From Variovorax sp. V93 (GTDB lineage: Bacteria; Pseudomonadota; Gammaproteobacteria; Burkholderiales; Burkholderiaceae_C), in the NCBI RefSeq assembly GCF_041154485.1, contig NZ_AP028669.1, forward strand, positions 3,410,001-3,474,000: a stretch of DNA of 64,000 nt. The letters are read 5' to 3'. Under the pieces are notes generated by a model. That model was not told where the DNA came from and made no database searches. It saw only the letters and a list, made by a program, of their open reading frames with translations. A program made the position numbers and the translations under genes. How positions within the stretch are numbered: the first letter of the stretch is position 1; every line of letters begins with the position of its first letter. Below are positions 26,116 through 35,121 of the stretch, one piece after another.

Positions 26116-26158
26116 CCGCGTTGCGCCGCATTTGCGGTGCAACGCGGCTTTTCTTTTG
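26116..26158 (+). terminator. Rho-independent terminator after the lipoprotein gene
   Basis: GCCGCGTTGC (26116-26125) pairs perfectly with GCAACGCGGC (26140-26149). The loop contains a further CCGCA/TGCGG stem, and TTTTCTTTT follows. It lies 49 bp after the stop at 26067 and before the convergent metallophosphoesterase gene. Confidence 0.9.
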
Positions 26159-26188
26159 CATGAAGGCCAGCACAAACATCGTCCAGCC

Positions 26189-26216
26189 GCATGGCCTCGG
26201 CGATGGGCGTCGCGCG
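26189..26216. repeat. 28-bp exact copy of a segment of aroC
   Basis: The 28 bases here are identical, in the same orientation, to 29844-29871 inside aroC, where they encode the conserved RATPIAEAM segment on the minus strand. The copy lies in the non-coding gap between two convergent genes. The flanks of the two copies do not match. Confidence 0.6.
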
Positions 26217-26272
26217 CAGGAAACCCGAAAAGGCGGGGCGGAAGCAGCAGCCCCGCCCCTATCTGTTCTGGT

Positions 26273-28435
26273 TCAACCCGCGCGCGCCGTCAGCCACTGC
26301 CCAGGCGCCAGCGCAGCGCCCACCACGCGCACTTCCCCGATGTTGCCGAAGAAGCCGTCGGCGCGGGCGCCGTCCCACGAGCCGCCGCCCACCACCCAGG
26401 GCGAACTGGCCGAGAGCGTGGCCAGTCCGGGTGCGTTGCCGATGTTGCGCAGCACCGGCGCACCTTCGACATACATCGTGGTGTCGTGCGACACCGGGTC
26501 GTTGACGATGGCGATATGCACCCAGCGGTCGGCAATCACCTCGCCGGACCAGTTGGTCTTGGGAGAGCGCACACCGGCCGCGCTCGGCACCACTTCCCAC
26601 TGCACTTCGCGCAGGCTCGAGATCGCGAACAGCATCGGCGGCGCTTCCGGGTCTCCGCCCTGGTAGCCGGCAAGCTCGCCGCGCCGGCCGTCGCGCGTCA
26701 TGATGTTCATCCATGCCTGCTTGCTGCTGGTCCAGCTCTTGTCGATCTTCACGAAGGCCTCGACGGTGTAGCCGTTGTCCAGCGTCTGGCCATTGATCGG
26801 TGCCGCTGCCTCGGTCAGGAAGTAGCTCAGGCGCGGCAGGTTCTTGTCGGTGTTCAGGAAGCGCACCGAGCCCGGCGCCGCCGAGAGATGGTGGCGGTCG
26901 TCGGTCCAGACGATGTCGCCGTCCGCCGCGCCCTGGATGCCGCCCTGGTTCAGCGCGTCGCGGTGCAGCGGATTGGCGCCGGCCACGTCTGCAATGATGG
27001 TTCCAGGCAGCACCGGCTGGTTGGCGGTGCCGCCGAAGAAGCGCCAGTGCGCGAGCGTGTTCGCAACCTTGGGATAGTCGTCCGGATTCGAGGCCGGCCG
27101 CTGTGCGAGCACCTCGGGCTCGGTGTAGTTCGCGAGGATCATGGCCCTGGCCTGGTCGACCAGCGAACCGTCGATGGTGGCGCTGCCCGTGCCGAAGCTC
27201 TTGTTGAAGCCTGCGAAACGCTGCGCAAAGTCCATCTCGATGGTGAAGGCCTCGTTGGGCGTGGCGAGCACGGCCTGGTCGAAGGACGTCAGCGTGGCGG
27301 CCGGCTTCTGCGGCACCCAGGGCGAAAACGACAGCACCTTGATCTGCTTGCGGGTCAGGTCGAATTCATAGAGGCGCATCAGGCCGTTGCCGCCCTGGTA
27401 GGCCATCTGGTAGTCGACCACCATCTCCTCGACCTGGTGGCCGAAGTCGTTGGTCTTCGTGAGGTGCGCGGCGCCGTGATGGTGGCCGTTGAGCGTCATG
27501 AAGATCTGGTCGTTGTCGCGGATCAGCTTCTCCCAGAGCATCTTGCCGTAGTCGGTCTCGAGCGGGCTGGTGCCGTCGGCAGCAATGTTGAGCAGCTGGT
27601 GGTTGACCAGGATCACCGGCAGCGTGGGGTTCTTCGCGATCACCTGGCGCGCCCAGGCGATGCCGGCATCCGAGATGCGCCACGACAGCGACAGCACCAT
27701 GAACTTCTGGCCCTGCGCCTCGAACACGTGGTATTCGTGGAAGCCGCTGGCGTCGCGCGCGCCGAAGGTGGACTGGCGCCTGGCGCGCTCGGTGCCGAAC
27801 CATTGCAGGTAGGGCTCGTTGGCAAGCGTGCGGGTCGCGTCGGTGCCGCTGTTCGGGTCGACGCTGTAGTCCACGTCGTTCAGCACGTCGTGGTTGCCGG
27901 CGAGCACGCTGTAGGGCAGCCTGGCGTCTTCGAGCACCTTCATGGCAGCATCGGCCACCTTCCACTGGTCGGGCTTGCCGACCTGGTCGACCACGTCGCC
28001 GAGGTGAATGGTGAAGGGAATGTTCAGCGCCTTGGCATTGGCTGCGATCCATTTCGTCTGGGCGGCGAAGGGTGCGCTGCCGAAACGCTTGTCGTATTGG
28101 TCGTTCTCGGCGGCCGTGGCATAGCGCGCATAGAACTGGGTGTCGGGCATCACGGCGAGCGCGAAGCTGGAGACCCTGGTGTCGGCCGGCGCCGCGGGCG
28201 GCGGCGGTGCAGGCGCCGGAGCGGGTGCAGGGGCCGGCAACGGTCCGAAGCCGGGCGCACCGCCGCCTCCTCCGCCGCAGGCGGCCAGCATGGCGCTGCT
28301 GCCGCCGACGGCCAGCAGGGATGCGCCGAGCTTGAGGACCTGGCGGCGCGGCGGGGCCGCCGGTTCGCCATGGGATTCGGGCAGGGAAGGATGGCTCGGA
28401 GTGCGCGCGCCGCGCGGATCGTCGGAAACAGACAT
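26273..28435 (-). CDS. Tat-exported metallophosphoesterase with LamG-like domain
   Basis: Read from the ATG at 28435 the protein has 720 residues. A twin-arginine signal (PPRRQVLKLG, Arg30-Arg31) ends in MLAAC with Cys53, so it is probably a Tat-exported lipoprotein. A glycine run and an Ala/Pro repeat linker follow. The calcineurin-like core (about residues 95-370) shows PDTQ in place of the common DxH, then HLGDVVDQ, AGNHD, VNHQLL and GHHHGAAH, enough for a two-metal site. Residues about 530-720 look like a concanavalin A/LamG sandwich (GYTVEAFVKID, RWVHIAIVND, FFGNIGEVRV). A phosphoesterase acting on an extracellular substrate is likely; the substrate is not known. It converges on the lipoprotein gene. 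Confidence 0.88.
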   Translation of the reverse strand: MSVSDDPRGARTPSHPSLPESHGEPAAPPRRQVLKLGASLLAVGGSSAMLAACGGGGGGAPGFGPLPAPAPAPAPAPPPPAAPADTRVSSFALAVMPDTQFYARYATAAENDQYDKRFGSAPFAAQTKWIAANAKALNIPFTIHLGDVVDQVGKPDQWKVADAAMKVLEDARLPYSVLAGNHDVLNDVDYSVDPNSGTDATRTLANEPYLQWFGTERARRQSTFGARDASGFHEYHVFEAQGQKFMVLSLSWRISDAGIAWARQVIAKNPTLPVILVNHQLLNIAADGTSPLETDYGKMLWEKLIRDNDQIFMTLNGHHHGAAHLTKTNDFGHQVEEMVVDYQMAYQGGNGLMRLYEFDLTRKQIKVLSFSPWVPQKPAATLTSFDQAVLATPNEAFTIEMDFAQRFAGFNKSFGTGSATIDGSLVDQARAMILANYTEPEVLAQRPASNPDDYPKVANTLAHWRFFGGTANQPVLPGTIIADVAGANPLHRDALNQGGIQGAADGDIVWTDDRHHLSAAPGSVRFLNTDKNLPRLSYFLTEAAAPINGQTLDNGYTVEAFVKIDKSWTSSKQAWMNIMTRDGRRGELAGYQGGDPEAPPMLFAISSLREVQWEVVPSAAGVRSPKTNWSGEVIADRWVHIAIVNDPVSHDTTMYVEGAPVLRNIGNAPGLATLSASSPWVVGGGSWDGARADGFFGNIGEVRVVGAALAPGQWLTARAG

Positions 28436-28549
28436 GGGGATGGCAAAGCGTTGGAAAGCGCGCAGCGTAGGCAAGCCCGATGACGTGGGCATTGAGGGCC
28501 CGTGACACTTTGTTTGCCGTGCGATTTCCGCGCGCACGCCGCAAGAAGC

Positions 28550-29734
28550 TCAGGCCTTGCCCACCCGCTCCAGTCTCACCACCCGCCACGCGCACAGGCT
28601 CCCCACCGCCGCCAGCACGGCCGCCAGCGCAAACATGGTGCGGTAGCCCAGCTCCTGCGCCACCGCACCGCCCAGCAGCACGCCCAGCACGCCGCCGAAG
28701 CCATAGCCGATCACCGTGAAGAGCGCCTGTCCCCTTCCGCGCAGGCGGCCCGGAAAGCGCCGCGACACCACGGCGATGCAGGTCGTGTGGTGCGCCGCGA
28801 AGCTCAGCGCATGCAGCCATTGCGCGACGACGAGCGCCGCGATCGAGCCGCCCAGCCCCGCAGTGAGGCCCAGCCGCGCCACGGCGGCAATGCCGCACAC
28901 CAGCATCCAGCGCGGCATCGGCAAGAGGCCGATGAGCCGCCCCTGCAGGAAGAACCAGACGATCTCGGCCACCACCGACAACGCCCACAGCAGGCCGATG
29001 ACGCTCTTGCCGTAGCCGAGCGAATCGAGGTACAGCGAGAAAAAAGCGTAGACGGAGAAGTGCGACATCACCTGGAAGAACAGCGACGCGAAGAACCACC
29101 GCACCGCCGGGATGCGCAGCACCGGCCCGATCGGCTCCTTGACCGCGTCGTGCGCCGCCACCGGCTCGCGGATGTCGGGCAGCTTCATCGTCGCGATCAG
29201 CACGATGGCCAGCGTGCCCGCGGCCCAGGCCGGAAAGTGCTTCATGCCGAAGTGCTCGAACCACTCGCCCGCAAAGAACACGGTCACCAGGAAGCCGGCC
29301 GAGCCGCAAAGGCGAATGCGTCCGTAGCGCCCCCAGTCGCCCGCCACCAGCTGCGCCATGGCGGCCTCGGTGAGCGACATCATCGAACTGGTGTGGGTGA
29401 ACATCACCAGCAGCACCAGCGCCAGCCACCAGGCGCCGCCGTGCCACCAGAGCCCGAACGAACTGGCGAGCGCCACGGCGGCGCTGAAGCGCAGCAGCTT
29501 CACGCGCTGCCCGGTGTGGTCGCTGAGCGCACCCCAGGCATAGGGCGCGAACACGCGCGTGATCGACTGCACCGAGGCCAGCAGGCTGATCGTGAAGATC
29601 GGCAGCCCCAGGTCCTGGAGCCACAGCGGCAGGTAGGGGTTGAAGAAACCGATGTGCGCGAAATAGCTGGCCGACAGACCAGCGAACGCCAGCAGGTGGC
29701 CGCGCCCGGCGGCCACGGGTGGCGCAGTAGACAC
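28550..29734 (-). CDS. MFS transporter, HcaT/3-phenylpropionate-like (MFS_1_like)
   Basis: The 394-residue protein has about 12 membrane segments. SASYFAHIGFFNPYLPLWLQDLG in parts at the N-terminus, RVFAPYAWGALSDHTGQR and RIRLCGSAGFLVTV are typical of the HcaT-like branch. It starts with GTG at 29734, overlapping the aroC stop TAG by one base (TAGTG), so translation of the two is probably coupled. Linking a permease to chorismate synthase is common in this bacterial group and need not mean a shared pathway. The substrate is unknown; an aromatic acid or a nucleoside would both fit the family. Confidence 0.88.
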   Translation of the reverse strand: MSTAPPVAAGRGHLLAFAGLSASYFAHIGFFNPYLPLWLQDLGLPIFTISLLASVQSITRVFAPYAWGALSDHTGQRVKLLRFSAAVALASSFGLWWHGGAWWLALVLLVMFTHTSSMMSLTEAAMAQLVAGDWGRYGRIRLCGSAGFLVTVFFAGEWFEHFGMKHFPAWAAGTLAIVLIATMKLPDIREPVAAHDAVKEPIGPVLRIPAVRWFFASLFFQVMSHFSVYAFFSLYLDSLGYGKSVIGLLWALSVVAEIVWFFLQGRLIGLLPMPRWMLVCGIAAVARLGLTAGLGGSIAALVVAQWLHALSFAAHHTTCIAVVSRRFPGRLRGRGQALFTVIGYGFGGVLGVLLGGAVAQELGYRTMFALAAVLAAVGSLCAWRVVRLERVGKA

Positions 29735-30846
29735 TAGAGGAAGGACGCCTGCGGCGAGGCGGATTCCGGCTTCTCGGGTTGGGCCTGCACATCACCGCAC
29801 TGCGCACGGTTGCGCAGCACGTGCTCCATGACCACCAGTGCGAGCATGGCCTCGGCGATGGGCGTCGCGCGGATGCCGACGCAAGGATCGTGGCGGCCCT
29901 TGGTGACCACCTCGACCGGGTTGTTGTGGATGTCGATGGATTGGCGCGGGCTGATGATCGAGCTGGTGGGCTTGATCGCGATGCTCACCTCGAGGTCCTG
30001 GCCCGAGCTGATGCCGCCCAGGATGCCGCCCGCGTTGTTGGTGACGAAGCCCGTGGGCGTGATCGAGTCGCCGTGCGTGGTGCCGCGCTGCGTGATGCTG
30101 TCGAAGCCGGCGCCGATCTCCACCGCCTTCACGGCGTTGATGCCCATCATCGCGTAGGCGATCTCGGCGTCGAGCTTGTCGAACAGCGGTTCGCCCAGGC
30201 CGATGGGCACATTGCCGGCCGTCACGCGGATGCGCGCGCCGCAGGAATCGCCGGCCTTGCGCAGGCGGTCCATGTAGGCCTCGAGCTCGCTCACGTCGGC
30301 GACGGGTGCGAAGAAAGGGTTGTTGGGCACATGGTCCCAGCTCTCGAACGGAATGGCGATCTCGCCGATCTGCGTCATGCAGCCGCGAAACACCATGCCG
30401 TATTTCTCGGCCAGCCACTTCTTGGCGACCGCGCCCGCGGCCACCATGGGCGCCGTGAGCCGCGCCGAAGAGCGCCCGCCGCCGCGCGGGTCGCGGATGC
30501 CGTATTTCTTCCAGTAGGTGAAGTCGGCGTGGCCGGGGCGGAACTGCTGGGCGATCTGGCCGTAGTCCTTGCTGCGCTGGTCGGTGTTCTGGATCAGCAG
30601 CGCAATCGGGGTGCCGGTGGTCTTGCCTTCGTAGACGCCGGAAAGGATCTGCACCGCGTCGGGTTCGTTGCGCTGGGTGACGTGTCGGCTGGTGCCGGGA
30701 CGGCGGCGGTCGAGATCGCCCTGGATGTCGGCCTCGCTCAGTGCCATGCCCGGGGGGCAGCCGTCGATGACGCAGCCGATGGCCGGGCCATGCGACTCGC
30801 CGAAATTGGTGACCGCGAAGAGAGTTCCGAAGGTGTTGCCGCTCAT
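29734..30846 (-). CDS. aroC: Chorismate synthase
   Basis: The 370-residue enzyme converts 5-enolpyruvylshikimate 3-phosphate to chorismate, using reduced FMN. Family signatures are all present: [18 protein letters not shown] in parts near residue 15, the flavin/phosphate region [29 protein letters not shown] with the GGRSSAR core near residue 130, and RATPIAEAM near the C-terminus. Length is normal. This is the housekeeping biosynthetic counterpart to the shikimate-catabolic genes 15 kb to the left, and no regulatory link is visible. A 28-bp piece of this gene is repeated at 26189-26216. Confidence 0.97.
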   Translation of the reverse strand: MSGNTFGTLFAVTNFGESHGPAIGCVIDGCPPGMALSEADIQGDLDRRRPGTSRHVTQRNEPDAVQILSGVYEGKTTGTPIALLIQNTDQRSKDYGQIAQQFRPGHADFTYWKKYGIRDPRGGGRSSARLTAPMVAAGAVAKKWLAEKYGMVFRGCMTQIGEIAIPFESWDHVPNNPFFAPVADVSELEAYMDRLRKAGDSCGARIRVTAGNVPIGLGEPLFDKLDAEIAYAMMGINAVKAVEIGAGFDSITQRGTTHGDSITPTGFVTNNAGGILGGISSGQDLEVSIAIKPTSSIISPRQSIDIHNNPVEVVTKGRHDPCVGIRATPIAEAMLALVVMEHVLRNRAQCGDVQAQPEKPESASPQASFL

Positions 30847-30878
30847 GGTGGGGATTATCCCTACAAAGCGGCGGCCAC

Positions 30879-31064
30879 TCAGTCCGTCGTGTTTTCCATG
30901 CGCCTGGTGAGCGTGCCCAGCTGCAGTTCGATGGCGAAGAGCCGCTCGTTCAGCACGGCCGTCTGCAGCCGTATGGCCTCGACGATGGCCTTGGTCTGCG
31001 GGTCCGAGGTGTTGTCGGCCAGTTCCGCCAGGTCGTGCAGCTTCTTGCGAAGTTCATTGCTCAT
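30879..31064 (-). CDS. Small coiled-coil protein of unknown function
   Basis: The 61-residue product is read from the ATG at 31064, with a GGAGCC ribosome site 5 to 10 bases upstream. It is highly helical: [13 protein letters not shown], then a long amphipathic heptad-like stretch from about residue 20 to 55 with Leu/Ile at regular spacing and no cysteine or membrane segment. This suggests a dimeric coiled coil in the cytoplasm. It stands 32 bp upstream of aroC in the same direction and may share its transcript. I do not recognise a family. Confidence 0.6.
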   Translation of the reverse strand: MSNELRKKLHDLAELADNTSDPQTKAIVEAIRLQTAVLNERLFAIELQLGTLTRRMENTTD

Positions 31065-31140
31065 GGGAGGCTCCGTTCGTCGTCTCGTGGAGGCCCCAGT
31101 ATGGGTCTTCGCCAGCGCCCAGGCAATGCGTGGAAGCCGG

Positions 31141-31608
31141 TCATGCGCCCTGCTGCTGCGCCAGCCACCGCTCGAGCTTGACCATGGCGCCGGTCCAGCC
31201 ATGGCTGTGCCCGTCGCGCGCGGCCTCGTCGAAGAACTGCTCATGCAGCAGGACCAGTTCGCAGCCGGTGCCGTCGGGCTCGATTCGTACCGTGACGCGC
31301 GACTCGCGCTCCGGCGTGCTGCGCCAGGCCCAGCTGAAGGCCAGCTTGCGGTTGGGCACGAGCTCCTGGTAGACGCCGCTCACGTCGTGCGTCTCGCCGT
31401 CGGCCGCGCGCATGGCCACGCGAAAGCGGCCGCCCACGCGCAGGTCGACTTCGGCCAGCGGCACGGAAACGATTTCTTCGGGGCCGAACCAGGCCTTCAG
31501 CGCTTGCGGGTCGGTCCACGCGCGCCAGACTTTTTCGGGGGCGACGGGGTAGTGCCTGCGGAGGGTGAGCGAGGGTCGCTCTTTGGCGGGGGCGGCAGGT
31601 TTTGCCAT
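31141..31608 (-). CDS. SRPBCC/AHSA1 domain protein
   Basis: Read from the ATG at 31608 the protein has 155 residues forming an Aha1-like START fold. Marks are LRRHYPVAPEKVWRAWTDP at the N-terminus (in parts), LKAWFGPEEI, GGRFRVAMRAADGE and the C-terminal helix HGWTGAMVKLERWLA. The fold holds a hydrophobic ligand in a cavity, and members are often paired with an ArsR regulator. Its first 112 bp overlap the 3' end of that arsR-like gene in another frame. Translation is therefore probably coupled. The ligand and function are not known. Confidence 0.88.
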   Translation of the reverse strand: MAKPAAPAKERPSLTLRRHYPVAPEKVWRAWTDPQALKAWFGPEEIVSVPLAEVDLRVGGRFRVAMRAADGETHDVSGVYQELVPNRKLAFSWAWRSTPERESRVTVRIEPDGTGCELVLLHEQFFDEAARDGHSHGWTGAMVKLERWLAQQQGA

Positions 31609-31943
31609 TCGGTCTCCTCTTGGTGGTAGAGAAAGCGCGCCAGCGCGTCGAGGCGCCCGGTCCAGAATTTCTCGTAGCGAGACAACCACACGGCAGCCTC
31701 CTGCATGGGGCGCGGCGAGAGTTCGCAGCGCACGATCCGGCCCTCTTTCGTGCGCGAAATGAGCCCGGCGTCCTCCAGCACCCGCAGGTGCTTCATGAAG
31801 CCGGTCAGCGACATGCCATGCGGCTCGGCGAGCTCGGTCACGCTGAGGCTGCGCTCGCCCAGGGTTTCCAGCACGGTGCGGCGTGTCGGGTCGGAGAGCG
31901 CGGCAAAGACGGCGTCGAGCGTGGCATTGTCTGAGTGAACCAT
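31497..31943 (-). CDS. ArsR family transcriptional regulator
   Basis: The 148-residue protein has the winged helix of ArsR/SmtB regulators: VFAALSDPTRRTVLETL at the start, LSVTELAEPHGMSLTGFMKHL in parts as the recognition helices, and LISRTKEGRIVRCEL as the wing. No metal-binding cysteines are present, so it is of the SdpR/autorepressor type. The usual family length is about 100-115 residues; the extra ~35-residue Pro/Ser/Lys-rich tail is encoded inside the overlap with the SRPBCC gene. The start at 31943 falls within an ATATGG-type repeat, which suggests autorepression. Confidence 0.88.
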   Translation of the reverse strand: MVHSDNATLDAVFAALSDPTRRTVLETLGERSLSVTELAEPHGMSLTGFMKHLRVLEDAGLISRTKEGRIVRCELSPRPMQEAAVWLSRYEKFWTGRLDALARFLYHQEETEWQNLPPPPKSDPRSPSAGTTPSPPKKSGARGPTRKR

Positions 31944-31960
31944 ATGGTTGAGTATATGGT
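31938..31960. promoter_or_regulatory. ATATGG-type operator overlapping the arsR start codon
   Basis: AACCATATGGTT (31938-31949) is a perfect 12-bp palindrome. It shares bases with a wider repeat, ACCATAT (31939-31945) and ATATGGT (31954-31960) with an 8-base spacer. ATATGG recurs with a 12-base period. It covers the ATG of the arsR gene, as expected for an autoregulated ArsR/SRPBCC operon. Confidence 0.65.
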
Positions 31961-32051
31961 GTTTTTCTTGAGACGGCGTTGCGGGCGCCAGTCTCGGGAA
32001 CGCTTTATGCGTGCCGCACCACGGCACACACCACCCGCGAAGGAGCGCCCC

Positions 32052-32474
32052 ATGCCGGACCGATCCGCCACCCAGTTCTCCCACGTCAAGCCCGGCGACA
32101 CAGCGTACGTCTCGGGCGGCCTGCGCGATTTCTTCCTCTACCGCGACCTCGGCATTGCCGAGGCCACCCACGGCAAGGTCATCGCGCACCTCGTCAAGGC
32201 CAACATGGCACCGGAAACGGGCACCGGCTGGCACCGCCACGAGGCCGACTTCCAGATCGTGATCATGCTCAAGGGCTGGGCGCGGTTCATGTACGAAGAC
32301 AAGGAAACGCTGGTCGAAGCCGGCGACGTGGTGCACCAGCGGCCGGGCATCCGCCATTTCCTGTTCGACTACTCGCCCGACATGGAATACCTGGAGATCG
32401 TCTCGCCGGCGGACTTCAAGAGCATTGATGTCGAGCCGGTGTGCGACATTCCGCCGCCCACGCCCTGGCCCTAG
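32052..32474 (+). CDS. Small cupin-domain protein
   Basis: Read from the ATG at 32052, with AAGGAG 8 bp upstream, the protein has 140 residues and one cupin barrel. The first motif GTGWHRHEADFQIVIMLKGWARF (in parts) supplies two His and a Glu, and the second, EAGDVVHQRPGIRHFLFDYSPD in parts, supplies another His. These are the usual metal ligands. Single-cupin proteins range from isomerases to dioxygenases and simple binding proteins, so the reaction is open. It is divergent from the arsR unit and its stop lies 7 bp from the end of the rhamnonate dehydratase gene. Confidence 0.85.
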   Translation: MPDRSATQFSHVKPGDTAYVSGGLRDFFLYRDLGIAEATHGKVIAHLVKANMAPETGTGWHRHEADFQIVIMLKGWARFMYEDKETLVEAGDVVHQRPGIRHFLFDYSPDMEYLEIVSPADFKSIDVEPVCDIPPPTPWP

Positions 32475-32481
32475 GCGCGCA

Positions 32482-33669
32482 TCACCTCGGGAAGGGGCGA
32501 TGCAGCATGCAGTCCGGGTTCAACCGCACACCGAAGCCCGGCGCATCGAGCGCGGAGGCCTTCATGCGGCCATTGACGGGCACCGGCTCGTCGAGCAACT
32601 GGGGGTTGAACATCGGCACCACTTCGTCCGCCTTCGGCGCCATCATCAGGAACTCGGCGAACGGGCTGTTGTGGCGCGTGATGACGAAGTGGTAGCTGTA
32701 GACCGACGAGCCGTGCGGCACCACCAGCTTGCCGTGCGCGTCGGCCAGGTTCGAGATCTTGATCAGCTCGGTGATGCCGCCGCACCAGCCGACGTCGGGC
32801 TGCAGGATGTCGCAGCACTCCATCTCCAGCAGCAGGCGGAAGCCCCAGCGCGTGGCTTCGTGCTCCCCGGTGCTCACCAGCAAGCCGCGCGGCACGTTGC
32901 GGCGCAGTTCGGCGTAGCCCCAGTAGTCGTCGGGCGACAGCGCCTCCTCGATCCACTTGAGGCCGAATTCGTTGCGCGCGGCCGTCGCCAGGCGCGTGGC
33001 GTATTCCACATCCAGGCTCATCCAGCAGTCCAGCATCAGCCAGAAGTCGGAGCCCACCTTGGCGCGCATGTCGGCCAGCATGCCGAGGTTCTTCTTCAGC
33101 CCCTCCTCGCGCTCGGCCGGCCCATGGTGCAGCGGCATCTTGCCGCCGATGAATCCCATGTCCTTCGCCAGGTCCGGCCGGGCGCCGGTGGCGTAGAAGC
33201 TCAGTTCGTCGCGCACCGGGCCTCCGAGCAGTGCATGGACCGGCTCCTTGCGGACCTTGGCCAGCAGGTCCCACAGCGCAAGGTCGACACCGGAGATGGT
33301 GTTGAGCACGATGCCCTTGCGGCCGTAGAACAACGTGGCGTTGTACATCTGGTCCCAGATCTTCTCGATGTCGGTCACCCTGGCGCCCTCGATGAAGCGG
33401 GCCAGGTGCTTCTCGACGATCCAGCAGCCGAGGTCGCCACCGGTCGTCACCGAGAAGCCGACGGTCCCGTCGCTGGCCTCGATCTCCACCACCAGCGTGC
33501 CGAGCACGTTGAGGCCGAAGCTCCGGCGGCTCTGGCGATACTCGGGGTACTTGCTCATCGGCGTCGAGATATGGTCGTCGATCCAGTGGCCGTCGGCCTG
33601 GTCGTGGTAGTCGGCGCCGCCACCGCGGATGGTGAAGGCGCGCACGTGCTTGATGGTGGGCATGCTCAT
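32482..33669 (-). CDS. rhmD: L-rhamnonate dehydratase
   Basis: The 395-residue enolase-superfamily enzyme dehydrates L-rhamnonate to 2-keto-3-deoxy-L-rhamnonate. The N-terminal [26 protein letters not shown] (in parts) is characteristic of RhmD. Metal ligands fit the E. coli enzyme with a shift of about 11 residues: Asp214 in LMLDCW, Glu241 in WIEEAL (or Glu242) and Glu269 in STGEH. The catalytic His is His319 in [12 protein letters not shown]. It is the last gene of a four-gene unit with an MFS importer, an SDR and an FAH hydrolase, which completes the non-phosphorylated route. Confidence 0.92.
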   Translation of the reverse strand: MSMPTIKHVRAFTIRGGGADYHDQADGHWIDDHISTPMSKYPEYRQSRRSFGLNVLGTLVVEIEASDGTVGFSVTTGGDLGCWIVEKHLARFIEGARVTDIEKIWDQMYNATLFYGRKGIVLNTISGVDLALWDLLAKVRKEPVHALLGGPVRDELSFYATGARPDLAKDMGFIGGKMPLHHGPAEREEGLKKNLGMLADMRAKVGSDFWLMLDCWMSLDVEYATRLATAARNEFGLKWIEEALSPDDYWGYAELRRNVPRGLLVSTGEHEATRWGFRLLLEMECCDILQPDVGWCGGITELIKISNLADAHGKLVVPHGSSVYSYHFVITRHNSPFAEFLMMAPKADEVVPMFNPQLLDEPVPVNGRMKASALDAPGFGVRLNPDCMLHRPFPR

Positions 33670-33708
33670 GGGGAATCCTTTCGTCGAGCAGAGAAATGAA
33701 GGGTGGCG

Positions 33709-35013
33709 CTACGCGACGGCCTTTGCGGCGCTGCGCGTCTGGCGCAGTGCCAGGAACAGCATGGCGCCGATCACCGTGGTGGCCGCCAGCAGGTTGAGCC
33801 CGGCGCTGGGAGACGCGAAGGCGCGCTCGGCCCAGGCCTTGACGTTCGGGGCGACAAAGCCGCCCATCGCGCCGAGCGAGTTGATCAACGCGATCCCGCC
33901 CGCCGCCGCCGCACCGCCGAGGTACGCGGTGGGGAAGCTCCAGAACACGGGCTGCACCGCGATGAAGCCGGCCGCCGCGAAGCACAGCGCGATCAGTGCC
34001 ACGAGTGGCGAGGCGGCATTGACCGACACCGCGATGCCGGCCGCCGAGACGGCCAGCACCACCAGCGCGATCAGCGCATGCCTGCCGCTGCGCTCGGCCA
34101 GGCGCGGCACGAAGTACGCGGCCACCAGTGCGCAGACCCATGGAATGGCGGCGACGAAGCCCACCAGCACCCCGACGTTCTTGCCGAGCAGGGCCGCCAC
34201 CTGGGTCGGCAGGTAGAACACCACGCCGTAGACACTGACCTGGATCAGGAAGTAGATCAGCGAGAGGAACAGCACGCGGCCATTGGCCAGCGCCTTCAGC
34301 ACCGTGGCGGGACCGTGCGCGGTCTTCTGTTCCTCTTCCGCATCGATGGCGCGCTCCAGCATCTGGCGCTCGCCGGCAGACAGCCAACGCGCATCTAGCG
34401 GCTTGTTGTCCAGGTACCAGTAGGCCCACACGCCGACCAGCGACGCCATCACGCCTTCCACCAGGAACAGCCATTGCCAGCCCTTCAGGCCCCACACGCC
34501 GTTCAGTTCGAGCAGCAGGCCGGACAGCGGGCTGCCGAAGATGAACGCGAGCGGCGCGCCGAAATAGAACATGCCGATCACGCGTGTGCGCGCCCTGGCC
34601 GGGAACCACCGCGTGAGGAAGTAGATGACGCCGGGGAAGAAACCCGCCTCGGCAACGCCGAGCAGGAAGCGCAGTGCGTAGAAGCTGGTCTCGTCGTGCG
34701 CGAACATGAGCGCGGCCGACACGAGGCCCCAGGTCACCATGATGCGGCACATCCAGACGCGCGCGCCGACGCGATGCATGATCAGGTTGCTCGGCACTTC
34801 GAACAGCGCATAGCCGATGAAGAAAATGCCGGCGCCGAAGGCGAACACGGCGTCCGAAAGGCCGGTGTCGAGCTGGAAGGCCTTCTTGGCGAAGCCGACG
34901 TTGGCGCGGTCGAGAAAGGCCAGCACGTACATCAGCAGCAGGAAGGGCACCAGGCGGCGTATCGCCTTGGCGATCACCTTGTCGAGCGCAGTGCCCGCGG
35001 CGATTGAATTCAT
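33709..35013 (-). CDS. MFS transporter, anion:cation symporter family, probable L-rhamnonate importer
   Basis: The 434-residue protein has about 12 membrane segments with ACS-family marks: [17 protein letters not shown] near residue 30, [26 protein letters not shown] in parts near residue 75, and [22 protein letters not shown]. These members carry organic anions such as hexonates, tartrate and phthalate. The gene lies directly upstream of rhmD by 39 bp, as yfaV (rhmT) lies next to yfaW (rhmD) in E. coli, so L-rhamnonate or a related sugar acid is the likely substrate. The central cytoplasmic loop is long and acidic. Confidence 0.9.
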   Translation of the reverse strand: MNSIAAGTALDKVIAKAIRRLVPFLLLMYVLAFLDRANVGFAKKAFQLDTGLSDAVFAFGAGIFFIGYALFEVPSNLIMHRVGARVWMCRIMVTWGLVSAALMFAHDETSFYALRFLLGVAEAGFFPGVIYFLTRWFPARARTRVIGMFYFGAPLAFIFGSPLSGLLLELNGVWGLKGWQWLFLVEGVMASLVGVWAYWYLDNKPLDARWLSAGERQMLERAIDAEEEQKTAHGPATVLKALANGRVLFLSLIYFLIQVSVYGVVFYLPTQVAALLGKNVGVLVGFVAAIPWVCALVAAYFVPRLAERSGRHALIALVVLAVSAAGIAVSVNAASPLVALIALCFAAAGFIAVQPVFWSFPTAYLGGAAAAGGIALINSLGAMGGFVAPNVKAWAERAFASPSAGLNLLAATTVIGAMLFLALRQTRSAAKAVA

Positions 35014-35121
35014 GATCGAGGTCTCCGTTGTTTGTGTTTGTTCGAGGTGCGCCGCCGCCTGGCGGGCACCCTGTATGCATGAGGCAGGAAATCGCGGCGT
35101 GCCGGCCGCGCGCCTTCTTCT

